DNA of 64,000 nt from Baylisascaris procyonis (lineage: Eukaryota > Nematoda > Chromadorea > Rhabditida > Ascarididae). The notes below the pieces were generated by a model. It made no database searches. It was given only the letters and a program-made list of their open reading frames with translations, and was not told where the DNA came from. Both the position numbers and the translations under genes were made by a program. Every line of letters begins with the position of its first letter. The first letter of the stretch is position 1. The DNA lies in assembly GCA_037389465.1 (NCBI GenBank), contig JAZARR010000093.1, forward strand, positions 1,240,001 to 1,304,000, in the 5' to 3' direction. Positions 1 through 11,169 of this stretch are shown here, in pieces.

Positions 1-64
1 CCCATCACTTAATATTTATTACTCAGATTGCCCAACTACGCGGAGCGATCCTCGGGTATTGTTA

Positions 65-243
65 TTAGCAAAAGTAACGACAGCCGTATTCTGAATACCA
101 AATTTGATCTCCGTAACCACAGTAGGAGCTTGGGCGAGTAGAGCTTGGACTTAAAGATTCAATCATATCTGGTCGATAGCAAAAATAATGTCTCGATGAT
201 GCGCCAGTTTTGGCGTAATCCAAATAGACCAACTGCTGAGATC
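65..243 (-). CDS. Possible terminal exon of an unidentified gene
   Basis: An open frame on the minus strand runs from an AG acceptor at about 244 (CTCGAATCCAG) to a TAA at 65-67. The peptide is rich in Tyr, Ser and Cys and ends in YSEYGCRYFC. Composition looks more like coding sequence than the surrounding AT-rich DNA, but no family is recognised and no upstream exon can be joined with confidence. It could be the 3' exon of a minus-strand gene whose other exons lie in 300-1440, where a second minus-strand candidate (frame open about 1335-1437, ending at a CTCAG|GTAAAT donor) is seen. Treat as tentative. Confidence 0.25.
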
Positions 244-309
244 CTGGATTCGAGATAAAATAATTCTTTGTAATGACGACCCAGAGGATGTGCTTGGCAG
301 ACATTTCAA

Positions 310-1800
310 CATGTCAACTGCATAAAACAGGTTTTCCTTGTTTCTATTACAAGTCGAAGATTCTTTGATGACAGTGGCGTTAAAAGATAAATTTCAGATA
401 GCGATAAATGTACTTCGAAGTGAAAGGCGTTCGAACAGAAATGTTTTCCATGCATCATGTATGCTCTTACATGTAACCAATGAAGAAAAAAACAAATAAA
501 AACGCTATACAATTCTGTTCGATGCCGTTATCGATATCCTTTCACACCAGTTTACTGCTGATGCTGCGTCAACTTGGTCCCAACAATATGAACACATAAC
601 GCAAAAAGAGATGTCTGAAAAAAAGGACATCTAGAAGGGTTCACAGTCTCAGAACAAGGGAATAAATAGGACACAACAAACCTTCAATCAATATTGGTTT
701 AGCGTTCCCGCGAGGTAGTGGTCGAGTTGCATAAGGATTAAAGTGCTGGACACAAGGGCAGCCACAGGTCAAAAATGATGAGTATGCATCTCTTATGTTC
801 ACTGGTTCGGTTAGCCCAACTATGGGCGGCCGGAACTAAAACTCAATCAAATATGCAAGCAAAGTCGGTTTAAAAAAAGTTTGCCTTTTCGAGTTGGCCG
901 GCATAAATGCGCAACGCCTAAAAGGGCGACCATTTATCGCATAAAAAGGCAGAAGATAAAAAGACAGCCACGTTTGCACAGCAGTTAAATCCGCCTCAGT
1001 GGATTTGGTTTAGCTGCTGTGCCCAAACTATTTTTGAAAATATTGTTTGGGCGGTCAGCAGCTGAACTGAAACAACGAATTCATTGCATTTATTATAGAA
1101 TGTTGCGTTGAAAAATTCTTCACTAGTGAGTTGGGGAGTGGGACGGGAGTGGTGCATGGTTCAGAAGCAAAGAAAAAGCGGTGTGCCGTTTGGCTAAAAG
1201 GGGCGTCGTACCAGAAATCTTTTGTGATGGGTTGTCAGTTATCTTGTGTTGACTGTTTGTAAAAACAAATATTTCGTTTTGTATTTGTTGCCGCTCACCT
1301 AGTTGCCCGTTTGCAGCCAATAAAAATTTACCTGAGGAGATAATCCAACTTTGTCCTTTTGATAAATCGGCGTTTGTTGTAGGCAAATTCAGCATACTTA
1401 ATCCTACTTTTAAGGGTGTTGATGACTTCAAACTCACCGCTTTTCTTATTTAGTGTCATCTGGCCCCATTGAGAGCGCTATCCTAGGTCGAAGCTGCTTG
1501 ATATCATAATTGCAAAAATGCCGTACCAGTTTCACAGCGGGAAACTTTTTCAGTGGCGAGGCAGTATTATCTTTAGTAGTATAAGCGTTGTACATCCCCA
1601 TGAGCTACAGTTGCGCATCTTGATTTCCAGAACGGAGGTCCGCCATCAGCAAGTGTTTTTTCTTTTCGAATATATTGGGACAGTTTTTTTTTCGCTGAAC
1701 GCACCGATATCGTCGTCAATTATTAGCGTTTTCTTGAATAACGTAAAGTGTGTAATGAGAACGTAGAGTGCGGCAATCTGAGTAGAGTGTATAATGATAC
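310..1800. other. Mostly noncoding stretch, two weak exon candidates
   Basis: No recognisable gene. On the minus strand about 1335-1437 is open and ends in a good donor (CTCAG|GTAAAT), but no acceptor or homology supports it. The region also holds the paired hairpins at 978-1063. Short plus-strand ORFs here have no splice context or family resemblance. Confidence 0.4.
978..1063. repeat. Two adjacent hairpins with a shared, competing arm
   Basis: 978-1020 folds on itself: ACAGCAGTTAAA at the left pairs with TTTAGCTGCTGT at the right, with TCC/GGA continuing the stem. 1021-1052 is a second hairpin, GCCCAAAC pairing perfectly with GTTTGGGC, with a nearly self-complementary A/T interior. The AGCTGCTG at 1012-1019 is also perfectly complementary to CAGCAGCT at 1056-1063, so the same arm can pair either left (hairpin 1) or right (enclosing hairpin 2). 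Function is unknown; it could be the end of a small mobile element or a structured transcript. Confidence 0.6.
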
Positions 1801-1807
1801 AAGCAAC

Positions 1808-3320
<1,513 letters not shown>

Positions 3321-3644
3321 AATTCCTTAGAAACAAGCGCATTTGGATCCGGTCGACACGAGCAGTATTTGATTGAACTGGAATATTTTGAATCCAGTTA
3401 AGATGTCTTGAATTGAATGGAATCGAAATTGAGATGAGTTGGATGAATCGAGCCGAATAGAAGTGAAGTGATCTGGATTGTTTTGATTTGAGTTTGAATT
3501 GGATTGATCTGAATCGAAGGAAGTTTGTTGAGTTTGGCGGTCTCGAATTTTGGTGCATAAACTTGATTTGCTTTGAATTATTGTGAGCTGAATTTAGGTG
3601 AGTTGAGTTGAATTTAGGTCACTTGCATTCACAAATCCAGATTC

Positions 3645-4430
3645 ATTCGAAATGGACTGATGTGAACTTCAGAGCAAATGTTAATCGGTTAATTTTACCA
3701 CATGGCAATGAAGAGCGTATTATATGCAGCGTTTGTTGAAATAACATACGAGCTGAAGGCATTTTAATAAGTGGGAAATGCATTTTAAAAGACATAATTC
3801 GATGAGGATGTACGAGTTGAAAAATCATCGGCAGAATGATCTTTGAGATCACCGGTGCGTCGTAGAATGAGTCAAAAGGACAGCATGATTGGTCCAGTTG
3901 GTTGAAGCTGATAGAACCAGCACGTTTGACGTGGCTTTCAAGTTACTGCCATTGCAGCTGTGTATTCACTCGATCACCCGATTCTATTACTGCATTCAAA
4001 AGTTCACTGACTTTCACTTATTGAAATTGCTTGCGTCATGACGATTGCACAAGGTGGCTGCAAAAGATGCATTTCTATTTTCAATTATAACAGTTGATTT
4101 GCAGATGGGTAATTTTGCAGATGCTCCTTGAAATATTTGCAGGAAAACTAAAGTGGACAATGCAGAGAGCAAATCCACCTGCTGAAAAATTTATCTCTGA
4201 AAGTAATGGCAAATCTTGCTACGATCAATCTGAATGCGAATATCTATCATTCGAATTTAATACTATGGTAAAAAAAGGACGAATATGAGGCTAAACACAT
4301 ATTGGATGAGTAGAGATTGATATCAATTGACGTTTATGTAAACTCCTTTTAATAACCTGCAACGATTCTCAATTATTCTCGTCCTCTACTTGTTATCTCC
4401 ATGGCTTACTCCTTGTTCTTATCTCCTTTA
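3645..4430. other. Intergenic stretch with one possible plus-strand exon
   Basis: Apart from 4143-4267 nothing gene-like is seen. That segment is preceded by ATATTTGCAG and followed by ATG|GTAAAA, and encodes about 41 residues including SCYDQSECEYLSFEFNTM. It has splice-site context on both sides but no recognised domain and no partner exon that could be joined. Confidence 0.3.
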
Positions 4431-4433
4431 CAT

Positions 4434-5550
4434 TCAATAAAATTTAAACGAATTCCCTTGCTGTAGTGTTATTGATCTTGATAGCATGCATGTTGCCTGA
4501 TTCCAGTCAGTTTTTTGCATAGTTTCGCAAAATTTTTTGTCTGTTTTACATAGCTCATCGATGCAACACCAAAGTAGTTCATCATCGGCTATGTCCTTCA
4601 ATGAACATCGTTTTGTGTATTCATCTTGCTGTGTACTTCTGCAAAAGCATGTGCTCATGACGTATGTAATACAATCGTTTGGTTATTCGTCAGAGGATAT
4701 CTCTTACTTATAACTGCTGGTGGATAAAATGTTACTCTCTGTGATTGCGGATGGCATGCTTGTAATTTTTTATGGAATGCGGGTAGAAATTTTTTCTTAA
4801 TTCTGTCACTACGTAGTCGCTGCAGAGAGTAATGAATGAGATGATCAATTACTTGTGTCTCACTTGATTCCATAAGAAATACGCAATTCAGTCCAATAAT
4901 AGAAAAACTTTTAAAAAAAGTATTTTGTAGCACAGCAGCGGCATTGTTGCTGTCTCCTTTGAGTTAAGCTTAATAGAGGCACAGATAGTGCGCACCGTCA
5001 CGCTATCGCGCAAAGAATTTCCGGCTTCAATTGCAGTTCTTTCTTAGCTGTCCATTTTGGAGCTTGAAATCCGCATTTAAGCCAATATATCGGCCTCAGT
5101 AACTCAGCAACTATGCCTCATTAGAAAATAAAATAAGATGTTATGGGAAATCACGCATGATGGACACTTTTTACATATTTCTGTGTAATTGCTTTTAAAG
5201 GTTCCTTCCGGTAATATGTATTTCTCGGTCTTCTCAGTAGTCTTAAATGAAGCACACAGCGGATAATTTGAGATTTTTACTTGGCCTATTCTGCTTCTTC
5301 CGTTCTGAGCCATCGATTTCCAAAGAACCGTTTGACAAAATAATATACCGGAATTTTGAGGATGGAAGGGCATGCTGCAATAGATTAGGTCACCGTCCGC
5401 TCCTGGGGTATACTGAATTATAAAACTATTTCTGGAAATGAAAGCAGTCTCGAAGTGTCTATGAGCCGTTTCCAGTAGCACCGGTTACGACGAACGCGGT
5501 TGGAAGACCAAGATGGTTGTATCCAAAATGTTTCATCGCGCGAGTTTGTA
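4434..5550 (-). CDS. Unrecognised multi-exon protein with short introns
   Basis: Five exons are read on the minus strand: 5550-5489, 5412-5175, 5116-5002, 4949-4708 and a terminal exon ending at the TAA at 4434-4436. The first four join in consistent phases (0, 1, 2) through introns of 76, 58 and 52 bp with GT-AG borders. The junction into the last exon is not settled: the obvious acceptor near 4640 is out of phase with the GTAAGA donor at 4707, and CATAG near 4590 would be in phase. The first ATG at 5534-5536 lies 14 nt inside an exon beginning at a CGACAG acceptor, which could be a trans-splice site. The product is about 270 residues, opens with MKHFGYNHLGLPTAF, and has scattered Cys and a Lys/Arg-rich middle; no transmembrane segment is obvious. 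No family is recognised. It lies head-to-head with the ShKT gene starting at 5893, only about 340 bp away. Confidence 0.55.
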
Positions 5551-5892
5551 CTGTCGGTGGATTGAAAAAAAGGGAAAAAACGGTCATAAGCATGTACACT
5601 GCTGCTCTTTCGAACTTTTTAGTGAAGTATGTGTAGACTTATAATCCCTTTTGGTTCATCTTGAAGAAAGATTAATAATGTGTTAAACAGCCAATTAATA
5701 ATGTGTTAAAGTGTTGAAGATTTGAAGAATGCTAACTGTCACAAAATAGAAAAGTCATCTTTTTCAGCAATCACCAGAAGATAAAGAACCTTCACAACAA
5801 ACGAGAGACCCTCATGATGCTTGGTTTAATTATTACACATGTTCTACTTAGCAATTACTTTCAGAATTTCGAAAGAAATTCGACGAACTAAT

Positions 5893-7940
5893 ATGAAGAA
5901 GTCCCTTGGCACAACAATTTTGATGTTCACAATGCTGCATCGCTGTGATCTTGAAGCAGTGAACGTTGAATATGAAAACTGCAAGGATAACAGAGAGACC
6001 GAATTTTGCAAACTTTTATTCGAAAAACCTCCACAGAATTGTTATAATAACGGTTACCAAGGACTTGCATTGGTTGGTGCAGCACTGGTGTTTTTTCTTA
6101 ACTTGCATATGTTAATTGTCAGCAATGTACACAAGTGCATGAAAATGTGCCCGAATGATAAATGAGCTTGATTGGAATATAGCTGTCAACGGTTTAATGC
6201 AGCGCAATTCTCAGGAAATCAGCATGAGCATCCGATTATATGCAATGGAAGACGACCAATGGATCCTTATGAATAGTTGTGAGTGAATCGAAGAAGATGA
6301 GTGACCACTCCACATAGCGTTCGAGTCTGCAACTCGGGTTTTAATGAAAAGAACTAAAAGTTATGGACGTTATTTTTGCAGAATTGTCGTGTGACATGCA
6401 AAAATTGTGGAGCTTATAATTGCAAGAATCTAATGTCTGAAGTTTTGCTTGATTGCGATGCCCTGGCTGATAAATGTAATGACGTCACGTTTGGACCTCT
6501 TATGAAGAGAAATTGTCCTGCAACATGTGGCACTTGTGAGACCAAAGATGGACTATTGTGCAGTGATGTGGCCCCACCGGCAACTTGTTCAGCTCTCAAG
6601 GTAGGTACACTATGCCGAGATTTCTCTTTATCTCTCTTGTCCTCTTCTTATCCTCCTTTCTACTTACTCTACGAAGGCGAATAGATAGTTCGTTATCAAC
6701 AGAACGATTAACTATATAAATACCACATTCTCTCGTTCACATGTCCCTCTTCATAAACCATTCCTGGGAGCCATTTTCACTTCGAGAAGCAGCGAACCCC
6801 ATAAACACTTGCATCCCCCCCCTCCTCCCCTCAGTCTTCTCCTTCGAATATAGACTGCTTCAATCCCGTACCTCGAATTAGAGCACGCTTCAGTTCGCTG
6901 TCTGCTTTATCGTTGGACTTTACTTCGGAAATTAGAAGCAAGCATGTGAAGCAAGAAGCCGTTGAAAGTAAGAAAATGACGATTTCTGCCGAATCTTCCT
7001 TCCCCCATTTCACTAGTATTCAGCGAATAAACATGCTCTCTTCCACATGTCCTCATTTTCAGTGAAATATATTAAGCGTACAAAATGTGTCATTCAAATT
7101 TAATCTCTCTAGCCCCATCGATTACAACTCCACTTTAAAAACTTAGGGAATTAATAAGCCTTGGGGCTCATAAACAACGAGAAACAGTTTGCTAGTAGTT
7201 GCGTATTTAAATTGCTGCCGGACCACCTATATGCCTCAATAGAAGCAGTGGTAATGATTGCGAAGTCGGCATCGCAATGTAGAGACTTTTGAACGACAAG
7301 AGATCCAAATGTGGAGGCAAATCTATGACGTAGAGGGAAACAAATTATTGCTAGCAGTTTACCCATCACCTTTTGCGTTTGCTGCAAACAGCTGCCTATC
7401 CATAAGAAACGGCAGTGGAAACTGCATTTTTTTTTTTTTTGAATTTAGCACACCTGTGTTCACGAAACCCTTCAGATATGCAGCAGCAGCTATAGTAAGG
7501 ATCAGAACAAATCACCATAGCGAATTCAGTAGCTTTATTTGTGTTAGCTGCAAGCCGTATTGTATTTGCAGCATTGTGCCAAAAAAACTTTAACCAATTG
7601 ATTCCTCACCAAAAATGGTAGGACGATTACATTTTTCGATGAACCATACCTGTGTCGGTAGAACTTTCAAATGGGGATCGAGGTGACAATACGTTCTTTG
7701 CATTCTTCAGGCTTTTTGCGATTCACATGATTATTACGATTTCATGACACAACAATGTCCGTCAACATGCAACCGCTGCCCATCTTCGACGGGTATGTAA
7801 ATTACAATTGTTGTATCTGTTTGTTGTTCATGCGTCATCTTTAAAATGACATTTGCATAGGGGACCGTTGTGATGTCATGTCTTCGCTCATGTTTATGTA
7901 TCAGCTACTCAACTCGATATTACAGGACTGCAAAAGATAG
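5893..7940 (+). CDS. Secreted triple ShKT-domain protein
   Basis: Exons 5893-6072, 6382-6600, 7711-7792 and probably 7861-7940 (TAG 7938-7940). Phases are 0, 0 and 1 and match. The start chosen is MKKSLGTTILMFTML, a weak signal peptide; a TTTCAG acceptor near 5864 could be the trans-splice site. Three six-cysteine ShKT domains follow. Domain 1 is split over exons 1 and 2: CKDNRETEFC, then QNC, then NCRVTCKNC. Domain 2 lies within exon 2, ending RNCPATCGTC. Domain 3 is split over exons 2 and 3, LLCSDVAPPATC then CPSTCNRC. The first donor is TTG|GTTGGT, chosen because it restores the domain spacing; reading through would replace the end of domain 1 with a hydrophobic stretch. ShKT modules occur in secreted and surface nematode proteins and in metalloproteases, and some block potassium channels; no enzyme domain is seen here, so the role is unknown. 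The last exon is the least certain part. Confidence 0.7.
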
Positions 7941-8245
7941 AGATGAGAAATTCCTACAATATTGCAAAAAACTGACAGCAATAATATGCTCAACAGTCAT
8001 CATTCAAGTTATTTAATCAGTTCTGAAACGATTTCCATTGTGTAAAAAGTGATCAAAATTTTGAAATTGATTTCACGCAAATGAGTTTTCCTTTTATAAC
8101 GACTGAGCAAAAATTTAAAAGATTTTATCACAGCTTAGTGCCTCAAAAGTGTTTCTGCCTTTTCGCATATCATATTTACCATTTCATGAAATTTTCACAA
8201 ATAACGACACGTGTTCAAAATGCATTCTAACATGAACTCATCCAG

Positions 8246-10680
8246 TTGCTTGTGCAAATTATCTACAAAAACGGAATTTTGTGATCTGACCCGAGAAAAT
8301 CGAAAATGCGGCCGGTGCGGAAAGCATGCAAAATTTTATCACGTTTAAATGAATGTGTCTGGTTCCGAAGCTGACGGGTGAGCTCGAAAGCTGCTTATCG
8401 GAGGCAACGTGGGGAGCACAGCACAGCAACCGAATTTAGTACCTCTAGCTTTAGTCTCTTTTGGGTTAAAAATACCAGACAGGTACACCGACAGACAAAC
8501 ACATGCGTACAGATAAAATACCGTAATGAGCAGCAGTTTGTGAGAGAGAAAGCAAATGAATTTTCTTTGGAATGCTCTTATGAGTGGTCGGATCAGTTGT
8601 AATATGAACCGCTTTTTGCGCCTTTTTTATTCATTGATACTAGTTGCCACGGTGAGCGAAATTCGAAAAGCACGTATCGTGCCAAGTTTTCTGGAGCATT
8701 TCTCTTTTGGTACTGAGTGAAATTTTTTAAGAAATTTGTTCTCTATCTTCAAAACAAATTGTAAGAATATAAGTGATTAGTTTTCAACTTTTCCAAATGA
8801 GCCAAGACAAAGATTCCACGTAAAAACTTCAATGAAAACCATTCTTTGCCTTTAACGCACCACGAGGTATCGAAATTGCTTTATGTGTTGAGAAAGCAGG
8901 GAAGTGGAGATCAGCAAGATTTGCTTGTTCGTTCATAAAATTTTTGTTTTCCTCATCAAGTCATGGTGCTGAGTGGGTGGTCCCGCTCATAATAAGAGTA
9001 GCAAATATTCTTTGAACCGGTCGTAGCGAGCGCTGTCCCTCTGAATTCTCTATATGCTTGTCGTCTTTGTCCATAATGTTTCACTTTGCATCTCAAATGT
9101 TATGCAGATACATAATAAACTTTTGTTGGCAGGAGCAAATCGCGCCTATTTTAAAAAATATGAACCTCAGGGGATTCACTTTTCGTTTATTTCACCTGTT
9201 TCGCACATTGAAAATGCAGATTTGGCAACCTTTCCTGTGTCCTCAAACCCATAGTGTTCGAACAGAAAAAATATCGCCATCGTTAGCAACCTTGACGGCA
9301 AGGAGAAAGGATGTCGGATGGCAAAGTCGGTAACAATATCTAATAAATGACCTTTATGACGTGTCTGAGAAGCACAACGTGGATTCATCGCAGTGTCGTT
9401 CCCGTCAAATCTGAAAAAAAAAGAAAAGAAGTAGCTCTATCGAAAATGAGAAGCGACATTTAATTTTAAAAATAACCAATGCACATTTAGGTAGCGAATT
9501 TAGATATGAGAATAAAATTTTTGATGAAATTGATGTTTCTCAATCTTCTAAAATAGGCACCAACTGATGTGATTATATGCTATCATAAGCTTCTCATCAC
9601 TCTATAACGAATAAGGTGAATAGAGATCTGAATTTATGATCCCGAATTGTAGCACTTTTATCGAGTAAACACAACTTGTGATATGCTAATGCGACAGGTG
9701 TGTGGAACACTTGCAATCAATGTACTGCAAAAAATTTCAGCGACGAAGACCGCGGCATCGAGCACGTGTGTTGATGATCCAAGGTTGGTGGGTCTTGAAA
9801 CGATTGGCATATACCACCCAATTTGCAGAGTAGAGTCAAACGAGTTTTCAAAAATTTCCATCATAACACTTTGGGGAAGTCCTAACAAGCATAACCCCTG
9901 GGGTTGAATTTTCGGAAATGGGAGAAAAAAGGGATCACTGGGTTCCCTTGGCATCACTGGGTTCTTGACACTGCCATCGTTCTCTGCAGTAGTGCCGGTT
10001 CTCTTGACTTTCCTCCGTTTTCCTCCCATCTGCCAAGCGCCTGAGCAAAGGTGAAGACGCTTGCTTTTGAGTGCCAGGTGAAAACAAATAGCGAAGGAAT
10101 AAACACATCCCGTTAGACAGATATCCGAAGAAAAGAATGCAACACACAAAAACAAGATTTCCTTTCCTATATTGGTAATGAAGATTTTGCAGAGGAACAT
10201 TCAGGAAAGCGATGACACTGCTCCTCCTTCGCCTTTTTATTACGTGTTGACAAGCGATCACATATCCCTCCACGAGCAAAATTCATTAACAACCTAAAAG
10301 CGAAAATATATCTAAGGAATTCTACCAACTCATACAAGCACTAAGAAGGTTTAACCATTTATGGTATCGTATTCATAGGATGAAGATAGTGAAACTGCAC
10401 TTGGACAGCAACTTGTGGTTCTATAATGATTAGATGAATGGTGCGCTGTTCAAATTTATAGAGGCAATTTGATGTATCGTCATGTTTTTTGTATATTGAA
10501 CTAAGAGACCCTAAACACGCTAACTTCATTGTTTTTGCAGTATTTCAATGATAGTTCCCTGGTTGCAGGTGCCCGACGTGGGTGGGCAACGGATTTTGCA
10601 CCAACAGTGGATATGCAGAAGTCGTGAAACGTGAATACTGTCCAAGGTCATGTAGTCTGTGTAATAATCTCCCTCAATGA
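8246..10680 (+). pseudogene. Second ShKT gene, fragmentary and probably damaged
   Basis: Three ShKT-type exon pieces follow the first gene. 8246-8314 encodes a half domain containing CKLSTKTEFC and ENRKCG, closely like domain 1 of the upstream gene. About 9657-9783 encodes a domain end (DMLMRQVCG) and the start of another (STCVDDPR). 10569-10680 encodes its completion, CPTWVGNGFC...EYCPRSCSLC, ending in TGA. The 9783 donor (AAG|GTTGGT, phase 2) and 10569 acceptor (TTGCAG) join in phase, giving a perfect six-Cys ShKT domain. In the middle exon the expected TCNQC motif is present (9712-9723) but in another reading frame; the frame is lost between 9704 and 9712 and regained between 9723 and 9740 around a run of six A. 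The join from 8314 to 9657 is out of phase. This is either a decaying copy or a gene with assembly errors. Confidence 0.5.
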
Positions 10681-10693
10681 GTACTAGTAATCA

Positions 10694-10699
10694 AATAAA
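10694..10699 (+). terminator. Poly(A) signal AATAAA after the ShKT 3' exon
   Basis: AATAAA lies 14 bp after the TGA at 10678-10680. It supports the view that 10569-10680 is a genuine terminal exon. Confidence 0.55.
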
Positions 10700-11004
10700 G
10701 GGAATTGAATTAAAAGTTTCTTATTACAGCTAATACATCCATTGAATGGATTTGTTTACTGTTGGAGACCCTTCAGTCACAGATCGACAACCATATGATA
10801 TAGCTTGCAAAAGTAATGACGTATTCATTATAATGGTTGCTTTGCTGAACTGTTGTAGCAGAACTGCATAGCCGATTTATGTGTACTCATATCTGCTTAT
10901 AACAAGACATAGAAAACAGAATGCAAGGAGGAGCAAACTTGGGCCGTAAAGAATGAAGAGGCTCTCTCACTGTGTATAAATGAGTGCCTGTGTCCCTTTA
11001 TCTG

Positions 11005-11129
11005 ACACTCTGTAACGATACGCGTTACGAGGACCTTATGCGACAGAAATGTGGAAAGACGTGCAATAAGTGTAATTCACTTTCAGTGCCGCGGATTGGT
11101 CCACTTGGTTCATGCGTTGATAAGCCGGG
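11005..11129 (+). pseudogene. Orphan duplicated ShKT exon
   Basis: The segment encodes CNDTRYEDLMRQKCGKTCNKC followed by SCVDKPG and a phase-2 donor (CCGGG|GTTAGT). It is homologous to the exon ending at 9783, sharing LMRQ-CG, the CVD start of the next domain and the same donor phase, but it keeps the intact TCNKC motif. No acceptor AG with a pyrimidine tract immediately precedes the first Cys (the expected place reads CTTTATCTGACAC), and no ShKT exon follows before the DnaJ gene. It is best read as a partial tandem duplicate left behind by the cluster's expansion. Confidence 0.5.
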
Positions 11130-11169
11130 GTTAGTCGAGTTGAATAGATTTGCATATTTATCATAACTG

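Noticed and set aside
5893..6165. Reading the first ShKT exon through to the TGA at 6163-6165
   Set aside because: This would replace the end of ShKT domain 1 with a hydrophobic helix; splicing at 6072 to 6382 gives all six cysteines with normal spacing.
9658..10200. 180-codon minus-strand ORF with ATG start
   Set aside because: It is antisense to a ShKT exon and its intron, has no recognised domain, and the opposite strand has splice sites and conserved cysteines.
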